From positions 1-7,647 of the forward strand of contig JAKAGP010000072.1 in the NCBI GenBank assembly GCA_021825785.1: 7,647 bases of DNA. Reading direction: 5' to 3'. The first letter of the stretch is position 1. The number at the start of each line of letters is the position of its first letter. Positions 1-5,428 of the stretch are shown piece after piece. Source of the stretch: Nitrospirota bacterium. Its GTDB lineage: Bacteria; Nitrospirota; Thermodesulfovibrionia; Thermodesulfovibrionales; JdFR-88. The notes beneath the pieces were generated by a model. It saw only the letters and a program-made list of their open reading frames with translations. It did no database searches and was not told where the DNA came from. A program made the translations under genes and the position numbers.

Positions 1-186
1 CCTTCCTATGCCGTGTTTCTTCGTCTCGTAATTGATTAGGCTTTTTCTTTCAAGGGCGATGAGGTGCTGCCTTACGCCCATCGGTGTGATGCCTATCCGC
101 CTGCTTAACTCATCGGCGGTAAGGCCGCCGGTTTTCTTAAGCAGCATGATAATCCTGTCCTTGGTCTGGCCATCTTCAATACGCAT
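1..186 (-). CDS. Winged-helix transcriptional regulator, N-terminal part (C-terminus beyond left edge)
   Basis: The minus strand is open from ATG at 186 to base 1, giving 62 residues (MRIEDGQTKDRII...KKHGIGR). Residues about 8-60 form a winged helix-turn-helix: an N-terminal helix (TKDRIIMLLKK), then LTADELSRRIGI and the recognition helix TPMGVRQHLIALE, followed by the start of the wing (SLINYETKKHGIGR). This pattern (LTADEL..R.GI...GVRQHL..LE) matches the predicted ArsR-like/SufR-like regulator group (COG2345 type), some of which carry a C-terminal ligand or Fe-S domain; that part is not visible, so the signal is unknown. A strong ribosome site (AGGGAGGGGG) lies 4 bases before the ATG. It is transcribed away from the methyltransferase/fumarase operon, so it could control its own gene, that operon, or both; this is inference. 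Confidence 0.8.
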   Translation of the reverse strand, partial: MRIEDGQTKDRIIMLLKKTGGLTADELSRRIGITPMGVRQHLIALERKSLINYETKKHGIGR

Positions 187-198
187 GGTTCCCCCTCC

Positions 199-210
199 CT
201 TTGCGCAAAG
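199..210. promoter_or_regulatory. 12-bp perfect palindrome CTTTGCGCAAAG
   Basis: A perfect 12-bp dyad lies between the predicted transcription start and the ribosome site of the regulator gene. Position and symmetry fit an operator, possibly for the regulator itself. No binding data can be read from the sequence, and it could be chance. Confidence 0.35.
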
Positions 211-216
211 CCAGTT

Positions 217-270
217 TTTCAAAAATAAGTTAGCATAAATTTAAAAGTTTGTAAATAGTTATTTTTGAAA
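217..270. promoter_or_regulatory. Inverted repeat flanking the regulator promoter (possible operator pair)
   Basis: TTTCAAAAATAA at 217-228 is the exact reverse complement of TTATTTTTGAAA at 259-270: 12-bp arms with 30 bases between them. One arm overlaps the -10/start region of the candidate promoter and the other lies just upstream of its -35, which suits binding by a dimeric or looping autoregulator. The sequence is AT-rich, so chance repeats are more likely here than elsewhere. Confidence 0.4.
227..255 (-). promoter_or_regulatory. Candidate sigma-70 promoter of the regulator gene
   Basis: Read on the minus strand, TTTACA (255-250) is followed after 17 bases by TAACTT (232-227). The -35 matches 5 of 6 consensus bases; the -10 is weak but keeps the key TA...T. 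The predicted start near 220 would give a leader of about 35 bases before the ATG at 186. The surrounding DNA is strongly AT-rich. Confidence 0.45.
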
Positions 271-326
271 TTTTAGTCCCTGACAAGCTGCGCGATTATT
301 TGCGCTGTATCGACCGGATTTTGGAT

Positions 327-335
327 GCTATAATA
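327..335 (+). promoter_or_regulatory. Extended -10 promoter element for the methyltransferase/fumarase operon
   Basis: TGCTATAAT at 327-335 is a consensus extended -10 (TGn plus TATAAT). No good -35 lies 16-18 bases upstream, which is usual for extended -10 promoters. Transcription would start near 342 and produce a leader of about 210 bases that contains all five hairpins of the repeat at 364-513 before the ATG at 551. Confidence 0.5.
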
Positions 336-363
336 ATTTACGAATCCGGCAGAAAAATGAACC

Positions 364-513
364 ACCCTGCAGCAAGCTGCAGGGTATCTAAATCATCCCC
401 TCCCTTGAGGGGAGGGGATAAAGATAAAGGGGAGGGTGAATAATCAGGCACCCTCTCCCAACCTCCCCCCTCAAGGGGGAGGAGTTAGCGGAAACCCTGT
501 ACAAGCTACAGGG
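364..513. repeat. Cluster of five hairpins (REP/MITE-like intergenic repeat)
   Basis: Five stem-loops lie in a row. (1) ACCCTGCAG at 364-372 pairs perfectly with 377-385. (2) The 10-bp stem 395-404/410-419 is built on ATCCCCTCCC. (3) GGGGAGGGTG at 429-438 pairs with 449-459 with one bulged T at 456. (4) CCTCCCCC at 462-469 pairs with 475-482. (5) CCCTGTA at 495-501 pairs with 507-513. Hairpins 2 and 4 are inverted relatives (loops TTGAG and CTCAA) placed around a centre near 440, and hairpins 1 and 5 are related in sequence (CCCTG...CAAGC...CAGGG), so the whole unit is an imperfect large dyad. There is no reading frame of note. This looks like an interspersed intergenic repeat rather than a riboswitch. 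Being inside the probable leader, it may affect RNA stability or termination. Confidence 0.7.
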
Positions 514-550
514 AATTGCAAGTTAAAAACGGGGCTCCACGGAGGCGGAA

Positions 551-1351
551 ATGATAGTTGTGGCCGACAATCTCAACACGAGGAACAAGTCATACATGGC
601 CGCCCTTGACGCCAAGGACTCAAAGGGTATCGCCTCCATGGCAAAGGCTCTTGCCGGGGCGCATGCCGACGTCATAAACGTACAATGCTCACTTGACGGC
701 TCCGGGGATGAGCAGCGGCTGCCATGGGCCGTGGAAGTAATCCAGGGGGCCACCGGAGGCATGCTTTGTCTGGATTCAAGAAATATGGAAGGCCTTAAAA
801 AGACGCTCTCCGTGGTAAAAAAGCCCCCCCTGATAAACTACATCTCCGAAACCGAACCCAGGGAGCGCGACGAGTGCCTGGCACTGGCCGGACGGGCGAG
901 GGCGTATCTGGTTTTGAGGGCTTCCAGGGGAAGCATTCCCATCTCTCTCGAAGGCAAACTGCAGATACTCGAAGAACTCCTGGAGGCGGCAAACAGGGCC
1001 GATATACCCAATGAGCGGCTTTTTCTGGACCCCTCCCTGGTCCATCTGGGCAGGGGCGCAGGGCAGGACAATATCCTGAACTCGCATGAATGCATACGGG
1101 CTATAAAGGAGATGGTGGAGCCGCCGGCAAACACCATCGCCTGGATATCAAACGTTTCCACCGGCATATCCTCCAGGCAGGCGAGGAAGATGACGGAGGC
1201 CTGCATTCTGACCTATCTGGCCGGGGCTGGACTGGACGCGGCCATGGTCGACGTGCTTGACCCCGAAATCAGCAAGGCCCTCTATTTCATAAAATCCTTC
1301 AGGGATGAGATAGTTTTTTCCCCTGCGGATATACCGGCTTTGAAGTCATGA
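551..1351 (+). CDS. AcsE-like pterin-binding methyltransferase (methyltetrahydrofolate:corrinoid type), variant
   Basis: This 266-residue protein has the full length and layout of the pterin-binding TIM-barrel methyltransferases (AcsE, MetH pterin domain, DHPS fold). Family members move the N5-methyl group of methyltetrahydrofolate to cob(I)alamin of a corrinoid protein. Visible family landmarks: N9 in the first strand, LCLDS with D75, LINY with N96, LDPSLVHLG with D160, and WISNVS with N201, all near the spacing I recall for Moorella AcsE (D75, N97, D160, N199). Departures: the usual GERxN start is ADNLN, and the usual D-x-N of strand 2 reads N43-V-Q45. The reaction is therefore likely but not certain; it could be a paralogue with an altered substrate. 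GGAGG at 541-545 lies 5 bases before the ATG. It is the first gene of a four-gene operon with fumarase; no corrinoid protein or CODH/ACS gene is in view. Confidence 0.75.
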   Translation: MIVVADNLNTRNKSYMAALDAKDSKGIASMAKALAGAHADVINVQCSLDGSGDEQRLPWAVEVIQGATGGMLCLDSRNMEGLKKTLSVVKKPPLINYISETEPRERDECLALAGRARAYLVLRASRGSIPISLEGKLQILEELLEAANRADIPNERLFLDPSLVHLGRGAGQDNILNSHECIRAIKEMVEPPANTIAWISNVSTGISSRQARKMTEACILTYLAGAGLDAAMVDVLDPEISKALYFIKSFRDEIVFSPADIPALKS

Positions 1352-1382
1352 TGCCCGCCAGACCGAGGCCATTGAGACCGGG

Positions 1383-2228
1383 ATGCTGAAGCTGCAGGAC
1401 GGGATAAAGGAGATCATCAGGAAAACCGCCACCTCCCTTCCCCGGGATGTGGAGGCCGCTCTCGTGAGGGCCTACGAGGGCGAGGCCGACGGCAGCCCCG
1501 CAAAAGAGGTCCTGGCCAGCATGCTTGAAAACGTCTCTATTGCAAAAAGCTCATCTAAACCCCTGTGCCAGGACTCGGGAACGCCTATTTTCTATGCTCG
1601 CGTTCCAAGGGGGCTGAGTTTCCCGGTCATTGAAAAATCCATCATCGAAGGGGTGAGGCTTGCCACTGGCAGCGTCCCCCTCAGGCCAAACGCCGTGGAT
1701 GTGTTGACGGACAAAAACTCGGGCGACAACACCGGCATCGGTTTCCCCGAGATATATTTCGAGCAAAGCGAAGAAGACACCCTTGTTATAGACTTGTCCC
1801 TCAAGGGGGCCGGAAGTGAGAACGCGGGTACGTTCTATAAACTGCCGGATGAGAGGTTAAAGGCGGAGCGGGACCTGGAGGGGGTCAGAAAGTGCGTCCT
1901 GGATGCCGTTTATTCGATCCAGGGCAGGGCGTGTCCCCCGTATACCGTGGGGGTAGGAATCGCCGGCACCAGGATAGCCGCGGCGGCGCTCTCCAGGAAG
2001 GCCCTGATGAGCAAATTGACGGATGAGCCGGGGGACGACCGTATAAGGGAACTCGAAAAAAAGCTCCTGGCCCAGATCAACGAGCTGGGCATAGGGGCCA
2101 TGGGCCTGGGTGGAAGCTGCACGGCCCTGGGGGTGAAGATAAAACACGCCCACAGGCACACCGGGTCCTATTTCGTGGATATATCGATCGCCTGCTGGGC
2201 AAACCGCAGAAGCAGGCTCATCTGGTAG
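1383..2228 (+). CDS. fumA: Fumarate hydratase class I, alpha subunit
   Basis: This 281-residue protein is the alpha subunit of a two-subunit, [4Fe-4S]-dependent class I hydro-lyase that interconverts fumarate and malate in the cytoplasm, in the TCA cycle or its reductive branch. The three expected cluster cysteines are present: C62 in CQDSGT, C184 in RACPPYTVGVGIAGT, and C271 in CWANRR near the C-terminus. Other family blocks seen are NSGDNTGIGFPEIYFE, KGAGSENAGTFYKL and GIGAMGLGGSCTAL...HAHRHTGSY. Length and ends match the family. It lies 31 bases after the methyltransferase and 11 before the beta subunit. The start has only a poor ribosome site (GAGACCGGG), so translation may be coupled to the gene upstream. 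L-tartrate dehydratase (TtdA) is the main alternative, since the two share these motifs; fumarase is more common. The cluster is oxygen-labile, which fits an anaerobe. Confidence 0.92.
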   Translation: MLKLQDGIKEIIRKTATSLPRDVEAALVRAYEGEADGSPAKEVLASMLENVSIAKSSSKPLCQDSGTPIFYARVPRGLSFPVIEKSIIEGVRLATGSVPLRPNAVDVLTDKNSGDNTGIGFPEIYFEQSEEDTLVIDLSLKGAGSENAGTFYKLPDERLKAERDLEGVRKCVLDAVYSIQGRACPPYTVGVGIAGTRIAAAALSRKALMSKLTDEPGDDRIRELEKKLLAQINELGIGAMGLGGSCTALGVKIKHAHRHTGSYFVDISIACWANRRSRLIW

Positions 2229-2239
2229 AAAGCATATAC

Positions 2240-2839
2240 GTGGCCGGGAAGAAAATAATAAGAGTTGAAACTCCGCTTACTGAGGACGCCGCGCGGGCGC
2301 TCCGGGTGGGAGACTCCGTGCTCATAAACGGCATCGTGCTCACCGCGAGAGACAAGGTGCACAAACATCTTGTAAACAAGCGGCCGAATCCCGGGGACAT
2401 CCCGTTTGAGCTTGCCGGGGCTGTCCTGTACCACGCCGGCCCCCTGATGAAGGAAGAAGACGGGAAACTGGAGGTCGTGGCGGCCGGGCCTACCACCAGC
2501 CAGAGGATGCAGATGTACGAGCCTTTCGTAATCAGGCATTACGGAATAAGGGGCATCATCGGCAAGGGCGGCATGACGGGGGATGTGATACAGGCGATGC
2601 AGGAGGCCGGCGCGGTCTATTTCCATGCTATAGGGGGCGCCGGGGCCCTGCTTGCCGGGAAGATAAAAAAGATAGAGGGGGTATGGATGCTGGAAGAGTT
2701 CGGCCGGGCGGAGGCCATGTGGGCATTCAGGGTCGAGGACTTCCCCGCGGTGGTCACTATCGACACGACGGGAGCAAGCCTTCACGACCAGGTGGAAAAA
2801 CTCTCCCAAAAAAGGCTTGAGGGCCTGCTTTCAACCTGA
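2240..2839 (+). CDS. fumB: Fumarate hydratase class I, beta subunit
   Basis: This 199-residue protein is the C-terminal-type subunit that pairs with the alpha subunit to complete the class I fumarase active site. Family blocks in order: TPLTEDAARALRVGDSVLING and VLTARDKVHKHL (residues about 11-45), YHAGPLM (64-70), VAAGPTTSQRMQMYEPFVI (80-98), IGKGGM (about 107-112), AVYFHAIGGAGALLA (124-138) and EAMWAFRVEDFPAVVTIDTTG near the end. The start is GTG at 2240; the frame stays open upstream but no ATG or better start is found, and the product then begins MAGKKIIRVETPL, as usual for the family. The ribosome site is weak (GTAGAAAG), so coupling to the alpha gene 11 bases upstream is likely. The symbol is used here for the two-subunit enzyme, not for the single-chain E. 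coli FumB. Tartrate dehydratase TtdB is the alternative. Confidence 0.9.
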   Translation: MAGKKIIRVETPLTEDAARALRVGDSVLINGIVLTARDKVHKHLVNKRPNPGDIPFELAGAVLYHAGPLMKEEDGKLEVVAAGPTTSQRMQMYEPFVIRHYGIRGIIGKGGMTGDVIQAMQEAGAVYFHAIGGAGALLAGKIKKIEGVWMLEEFGRAEAMWAFRVEDFPAVVTIDTTGASLHDQVEKLSQKRLEGLLST

Positions 2840-2840
2840 C

Positions 2841-3737
2841 ATGTTTCTCTTTATCACGGGGGGGACGGGATTCGTCGGCGGGCATCTGATGGCCGAGCTT
2901 GCGCGGCGGGGCATCGGCGGCAGATGTCTCTTGCACAGCCTGAAAAAAGCGCCCCGGTGCTCCGGGTTCGAGACCGTCCCCGGCTCTCTGGAAGACATAC
3001 CGGAGGGCTCCATGGACGGCGTGGACATGGTTGTGCACCTGGTCGGCATAGTGGCGGAAGAGGGAGCAAGCACATTCGAGTCCGTCCACGTCAGGGGCAC
3101 GGCCAACCTCGTAAACGAGGCGTTGAAGGCGGGGGTGAAGCGCTTCTTCTATCAGAGCAGCCTCGGGGCCTCCATCAACTCCCCCAGCATGTACCAGAAA
3201 TCCAAGGCCCGCGCCGAAGAGGCGGTAATGGAGTCCGGGATGCACTATACGATATTCCGCCCTTCCCTCATCCTGGGCCGGGGAGACGGTTTTTCAAAGC
3301 AGATCGTTGACTCGATAAATTCCTACCCCGTCATGGCTGTGCCCGGCACCGGCGAGGCGAAATTTCAGCCGCTCACCATATCGGACTGGGTCAAATGTTT
3401 CCTTGTGATGCTGGAAGACGGGCGCTACCTGGACAGGGTTTGCGAGATCGGCGGCCCGGAGCGGTTTACATTCAACGAGCTGATAATGATGTACATGCAG
3501 GCCATGGGTGTGAAAAAAAGACTCATCCATGTGCCCACCGGAATCGTGAAGACGGGAATCTCCCTCCTTAAACTCGCCAGGGCAGCCGGGTATAAAAAAT
3601 TTCCTCCGGTCAGCCGGGACCAGATCACTCTGCTTGAGACGGACAATATAACGGACACGGATTCGATCAAAAAGGGGTTCGGTTTCGAGCCGGAAAACGT
3701 CGGGGACGCGCTGAGGGGATTTCTTCCGTCCGCTTGA
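2841..3737 (+). CDS. Atypical short-chain dehydrogenase/reductase, NDUFA9-like NAD(P)-binding protein
   Basis: This 298-residue Rossmann protein belongs to the atypical SDR group related to the complex I subunit NDUFA9 and to NmrA/epimerase-like proteins. It begins MFLFITGGTGFVGGHL with the dinucleotide motif GGTGFVG at residues 7-13. HLVGIVAEE (66-74) follows strand 4. The catalytic-type pair is YQKSK (Y118, K122), and FRPSLILGRGDGF (139-151), typical of the NDUFA9-like branch, lies after it. LTISDW and IGGPE further on are also typical. The ATG at 2841 lies one base after the beta-subunit stop and was chosen over an in-frame TTG at 2817, which would overlap that gene and sit too close to any ribosome site. 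Substrate is not known; relatives act on nucleotide sugars, quinone-pathway or lipid-like compounds, or only bind cofactor. Its place at the end of the fumarase operon suggests co-expression but does not define a reaction. Confidence 0.82.
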   Translation: MFLFITGGTGFVGGHLMAELARRGIGGRCLLHSLKKAPRCSGFETVPGSLEDIPEGSMDGVDMVVHLVGIVAEEGASTFESVHVRGTANLVNEALKAGVKRFFYQSSLGASINSPSMYQKSKARAEEAVMESGMHYTIFRPSLILGRGDGFSKQIVDSINSYPVMAVPGTGEAKFQPLTISDWVKCFLVMLEDGRYLDRVCEIGGPERFTFNELIMMYMQAMGVKKRLIHVPTGIVKTGISLLKLARAAGYKKFPPVSRDQITLLETDNITDTDSIKKGFGFEPENVGDALRGFLPSA

Positions 3738-3761
3738 CCCTCGGGGCGCCAATAACCCTTT

Positions 3762-4214
3762 TTACTTCACTACCAGGACGGGACAGGGCGCGTAATCGAC
3801 GATCCTTGAGGAGATGCTTCCCAGGAGGAATTTCTTGGCTCCGTGCCTGCCGTGGGAACCGGTCACGATAAGGTCAACCTTCATCTTTCTCGCCGTTTCC
3901 AGTATCTTCTCGGCCGGGTCGCCCTGCCTCAGGATGATCTTTGCGTCTATGGACCTGCCGGAAAGGGAGGCCCTTATCTTTTCCAGTGAGGCCTGGGTCT
4001 CCTCGGTCATGATCTGGGTTATCCGCTGCCTGTCAAGGTCGGCCAGCTCCGTAAGATAAAGCTCCGGTATCACGGAGAGGACCGTGATGGAGGATTCGAA
4101 CTTTACCGCTATCTCCGCGGCCTTTTTGAGGGCCTTGTCAGAGGCCTTGGAGCCGTCATGCGTAACCAGTATCCTTTTCAACCCAGAGACCGCCTCCCAC
4201 GCAAAATCTTGCAT
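3762..4214 (-). CDS. Universal stress protein, UspA family, ATP-binding type
   Basis: This single-domain Usp is up to 150 residues long. It has the opening strand KRILVTHDGSKASDKAL with the conserved Asp (D20), and the nucleotide-binding motif G-2x-G-9x-G-S/T exactly: G119, G122, G132 and S133 in GSHGRHGAKKFLLGS, followed by the closing strand CPVLVV. Such proteins form cytoplasmic dimers, bind ATP, and accumulate under starvation, oxygen or redox stress. The start is open to question. The ATG at 4214 has no ribosome site and lies only about 3 bases after the predicted transcription start. An in-frame TTG at 4181 gives the family-typical N-terminus MKRILVTHDGS and has GGGAGG 11 bases upstream. 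It is convergent with the SDR gene (24 bases between stops) and is transcribed separately from the cytochrome, which has its own terminator. Confidence 0.93.
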   Translation of the reverse strand: MQDFAWEAVSGLKRILVTHDGSKASDKALKKAAEIAVKFESSITVLSVIPELYLTELADLDRQRITQIMTEETQASLEKIRASLSGRSIDAKIILRQGDPAEKILETARKMKVDLIVTGSHGRHGAKKFLLGSISSRIVDYAPCPVLVVK

Positions 4215-4223
4215 CGCTATTTA

Positions 4224-4253
4224 ATTTTAGCAGTATTTCATCTAAAAAACCAA
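4224..4253 (-). promoter_or_regulatory. Candidate promoter of the universal stress protein gene
   Basis: On the minus strand TTGGTT (4253-4248), an 18-base spacer ending in TGC (4232-4230), and TAAAAT (4229-4224) form an extended -10 promoter with a partial -35. Transcription would start near 4217. That makes an mRNA starting at the ATG at 4214 almost leaderless, and supports either leaderless translation or the downstream TTG start at 4181. Confidence 0.5.
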
Positions 4254-4283
4254 GGGGATAATCGAATTTTCCGGAATCAAAGG

Positions 4284-4313
4284 AAAAAAAGGGGGGGAGC
4301 CCGGGGCTCCCCC
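4284..4313 (-). terminator. Rho-independent terminator of the cytochrome gene
   Basis: A 9-bp GC-rich perfect stem (4293-4301 with 4305-4313, three-base loop) is followed on the minus strand by CC and a run of seven T (complement of 4290-4284). It lies 34 bases past the stop codon of the multiheme cytochrome and isolates the stress-protein gene downstream of it. Confidence 0.88.
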
Positions 4314-4346
4314 TGTCATTTTCACGGCTTTTACGGGACTTCCCCC

Positions 4347-5300
4347 TCAGGAAATAAACTTCAGCGGGTCCCGGTACTCATGGCACTTGGTGCACTTTTT
4401 CCTGGCGATAGCGGGCGTTACCCTCCATGTATGGGGGGTATGGCAATCGGTGCACTTCATATTCATCATCTGGATATGCATCTGGTGCTTGCCCGTGCGC
4501 AGTATGTCCGGATGGCACTGCATGCAGACGGCCCTGTCCGGCAGCAGGCTGCCATGGGGCTTATGGCACTGATAGCAGTAAAACTGCATCGGCGAGTCCG
4601 GGCTCCACTTTATCTTTGTCGCCATCCTGACAAGCGCGGAGGACGGCTGATAATGGGTGACATCTATGGTCGGGTTCTTGAGCAGTTGCTGCCTCGTCTG
4701 GTCGGAACCGTGGCAGTAGAGGCATTTCAGCCTGTCCGGTTTCAGGTCCAGGGTCCTGTCGGTATGGCAGTTGAGGCAGGCCAGCCCCTTCATTCCGGTG
4801 CCGTGCACTTCCCTGCCGGGGTGGCATCTTACGCAGAACCTCGGCTGGGGCCTGAAATGGTGGACTATATACCCATGGCACTTCGTGCACTGTATCTGCC
4901 TGGCGAAGAAGTGCTGCTGGTGCATGGGCGAATTGTTTATCTTGGGCGCATTCGGGTAATGCTCGTCCGTACTGTAATGGCAGTTCACGCAAAGCTTCCA
5001 GGGCACTATGGTCTCCCCATGGCGCGGCGGAACTGACGTAGGGTTCTTGAATATGAAACTTACGAGAAGCTTGTTCTGGTCCATGAGGCTCAAGTGGTGG
5101 CACTTATGGCAACTGATGCCGGTGTGAACGCTCCTGGACCAGGCTTTGTACGCCGGGGTCATAAGGTGGCAGGCTACGCAGAATTTGGGATTGTTCTCCT
5201 TATAATCCCAAAACTTGTAGCCACCAAACGCCCCCCCCGCAACAACCACTAATAAAATAGCGGCCAAATACAGTTTCGACTTCCCCGAACTTAATGCCAT
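4347..5300 (-). CDS. Membrane-anchored undecaheme c-type cytochrome with NapC/NirT-like N-terminus
   Basis: This 317-residue protein has one N-terminal membrane segment (about 9-27, LYLAAILLVVVAGGAFGG) that acts as an uncleaved anchor and puts the rest in the periplasm. Eleven CxxCH haem-binding sites are visible, with first Cys at 41, 64, 104, 138, 156, 175, 193, 242, 259, 283 and 303. The first pair, FCVACHLMTPAYKAW...CHKCHH, resembles the NrfH/NapC quinol-dehydrogenase start, including the Met just after haem 1 (M47) that in NrfH is a haem ligand. Many extra His residues could serve as distal ligands. The likely role is to take electrons from the quinol pool and pass them to a periplasmic reductase or outer-surface carrier; the partner is not in the window. 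ATG at 5300 has AAGGAG 8-9 bases upstream. It lies 119 bases after hemL on the same strand; haem supply and haem use fit together. Exact subfamily is uncertain. Confidence 0.9.
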   Translation of the reverse strand: MALSSGKSKLYLAAILLVVVAGGAFGGYKFWDYKENNPKFCVACHLMTPAYKAWSRSVHTGISCHKCHHLSLMDQNKLLVSFIFKNPTSVPPRHGETIVPWKLCVNCHYSTDEHYPNAPKINNSPMHQQHFFARQIQCTKCHGYIVHHFRPQPRFCVRCHPGREVHGTGMKGLACLNCHTDRTLDLKPDRLKCLYCHGSDQTRQQLLKNPTIDVTHYQPSSALVRMATKIKWSPDSPMQFYCYQCHKPHGSLLPDRAVCMQCHPDILRTGKHQMHIQMMNMKCTDCHTPHTWRVTPAIARKKCTKCHEYRDPLKFIS

Positions 5301-5402
5301 TGCAGATTCTCCTTCCCCCGTATTGAAGATTTACCTACAATCACAGTGTCAGCAGGGATATGCAAAATCCTGTTTCTTATGCGATCACCTGTCCCTCCTG
5401 GA

Positions 5403-5428
5403 TTTGATCAAAAATAAATTTATAAATT
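5403..5428. promoter_or_regulatory. Two adjacent AT-rich palindromes upstream of the cytochrome gene
   Basis: TTTGATCAAA (5403-5412) and AATTTATAAATT (5417-5428) are perfect palindromes 4 bases apart; the second overlaps the hemL stop codon. They lie about 100-130 bases before the cytochrome ATG, in the only gap between hemL and that gene. They may be regulator sites. TTTGATCAAA holds the two half-sites of an FNR/CRP-type box but without the four-base spacer, so it is not a proper FNR site. No convincing -35/-10 pair was found in 5301-5419, so co-transcription from hemL is possible. Confidence 0.25.

Noticed and set aside
1348..1389. ATG overlapping the methyltransferase stop codon (ATGATG), which might start a coupled small gene
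   Set aside because: The frame ends after about 13 codons and differs from the fumarase alpha frame.
2168..2809. Minus-strand open frame (213 codons) opposite the fumarase beta gene
   Set aside because: It is a shadow of a confidently identified gene; no domain or ribosome site supports it.
2817..2840. TTG start giving the SDR eight extra residues
   Set aside because: It would overlap the beta-subunit gene and lacks a ribosome site at proper distance; ATG at 2841 gives the family-typical Rossmann start.
3738..3761. Bidirectional terminator between the convergent SDR and stress-protein genes
   Set aside because: Only a GGG/CCC stem can form before the T-run, which is too weak to call.
4158..5036. 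Long plus-strand open frame (292 codons) opposite the cytochrome
   Set aside because: It is antisense to a gene with eleven CxxCH motifs and a clear ribosome site. The product has no recognisable domain and reflects the codon pattern of the opposite strand.
5376..5400. Strong ribosome-site-like AGGAGGGACAG on the minus strand followed by GTG
   Set aside because: The frame after the GTG closes after three codons (GTG ATC GCA TAA), so no gene is supported.
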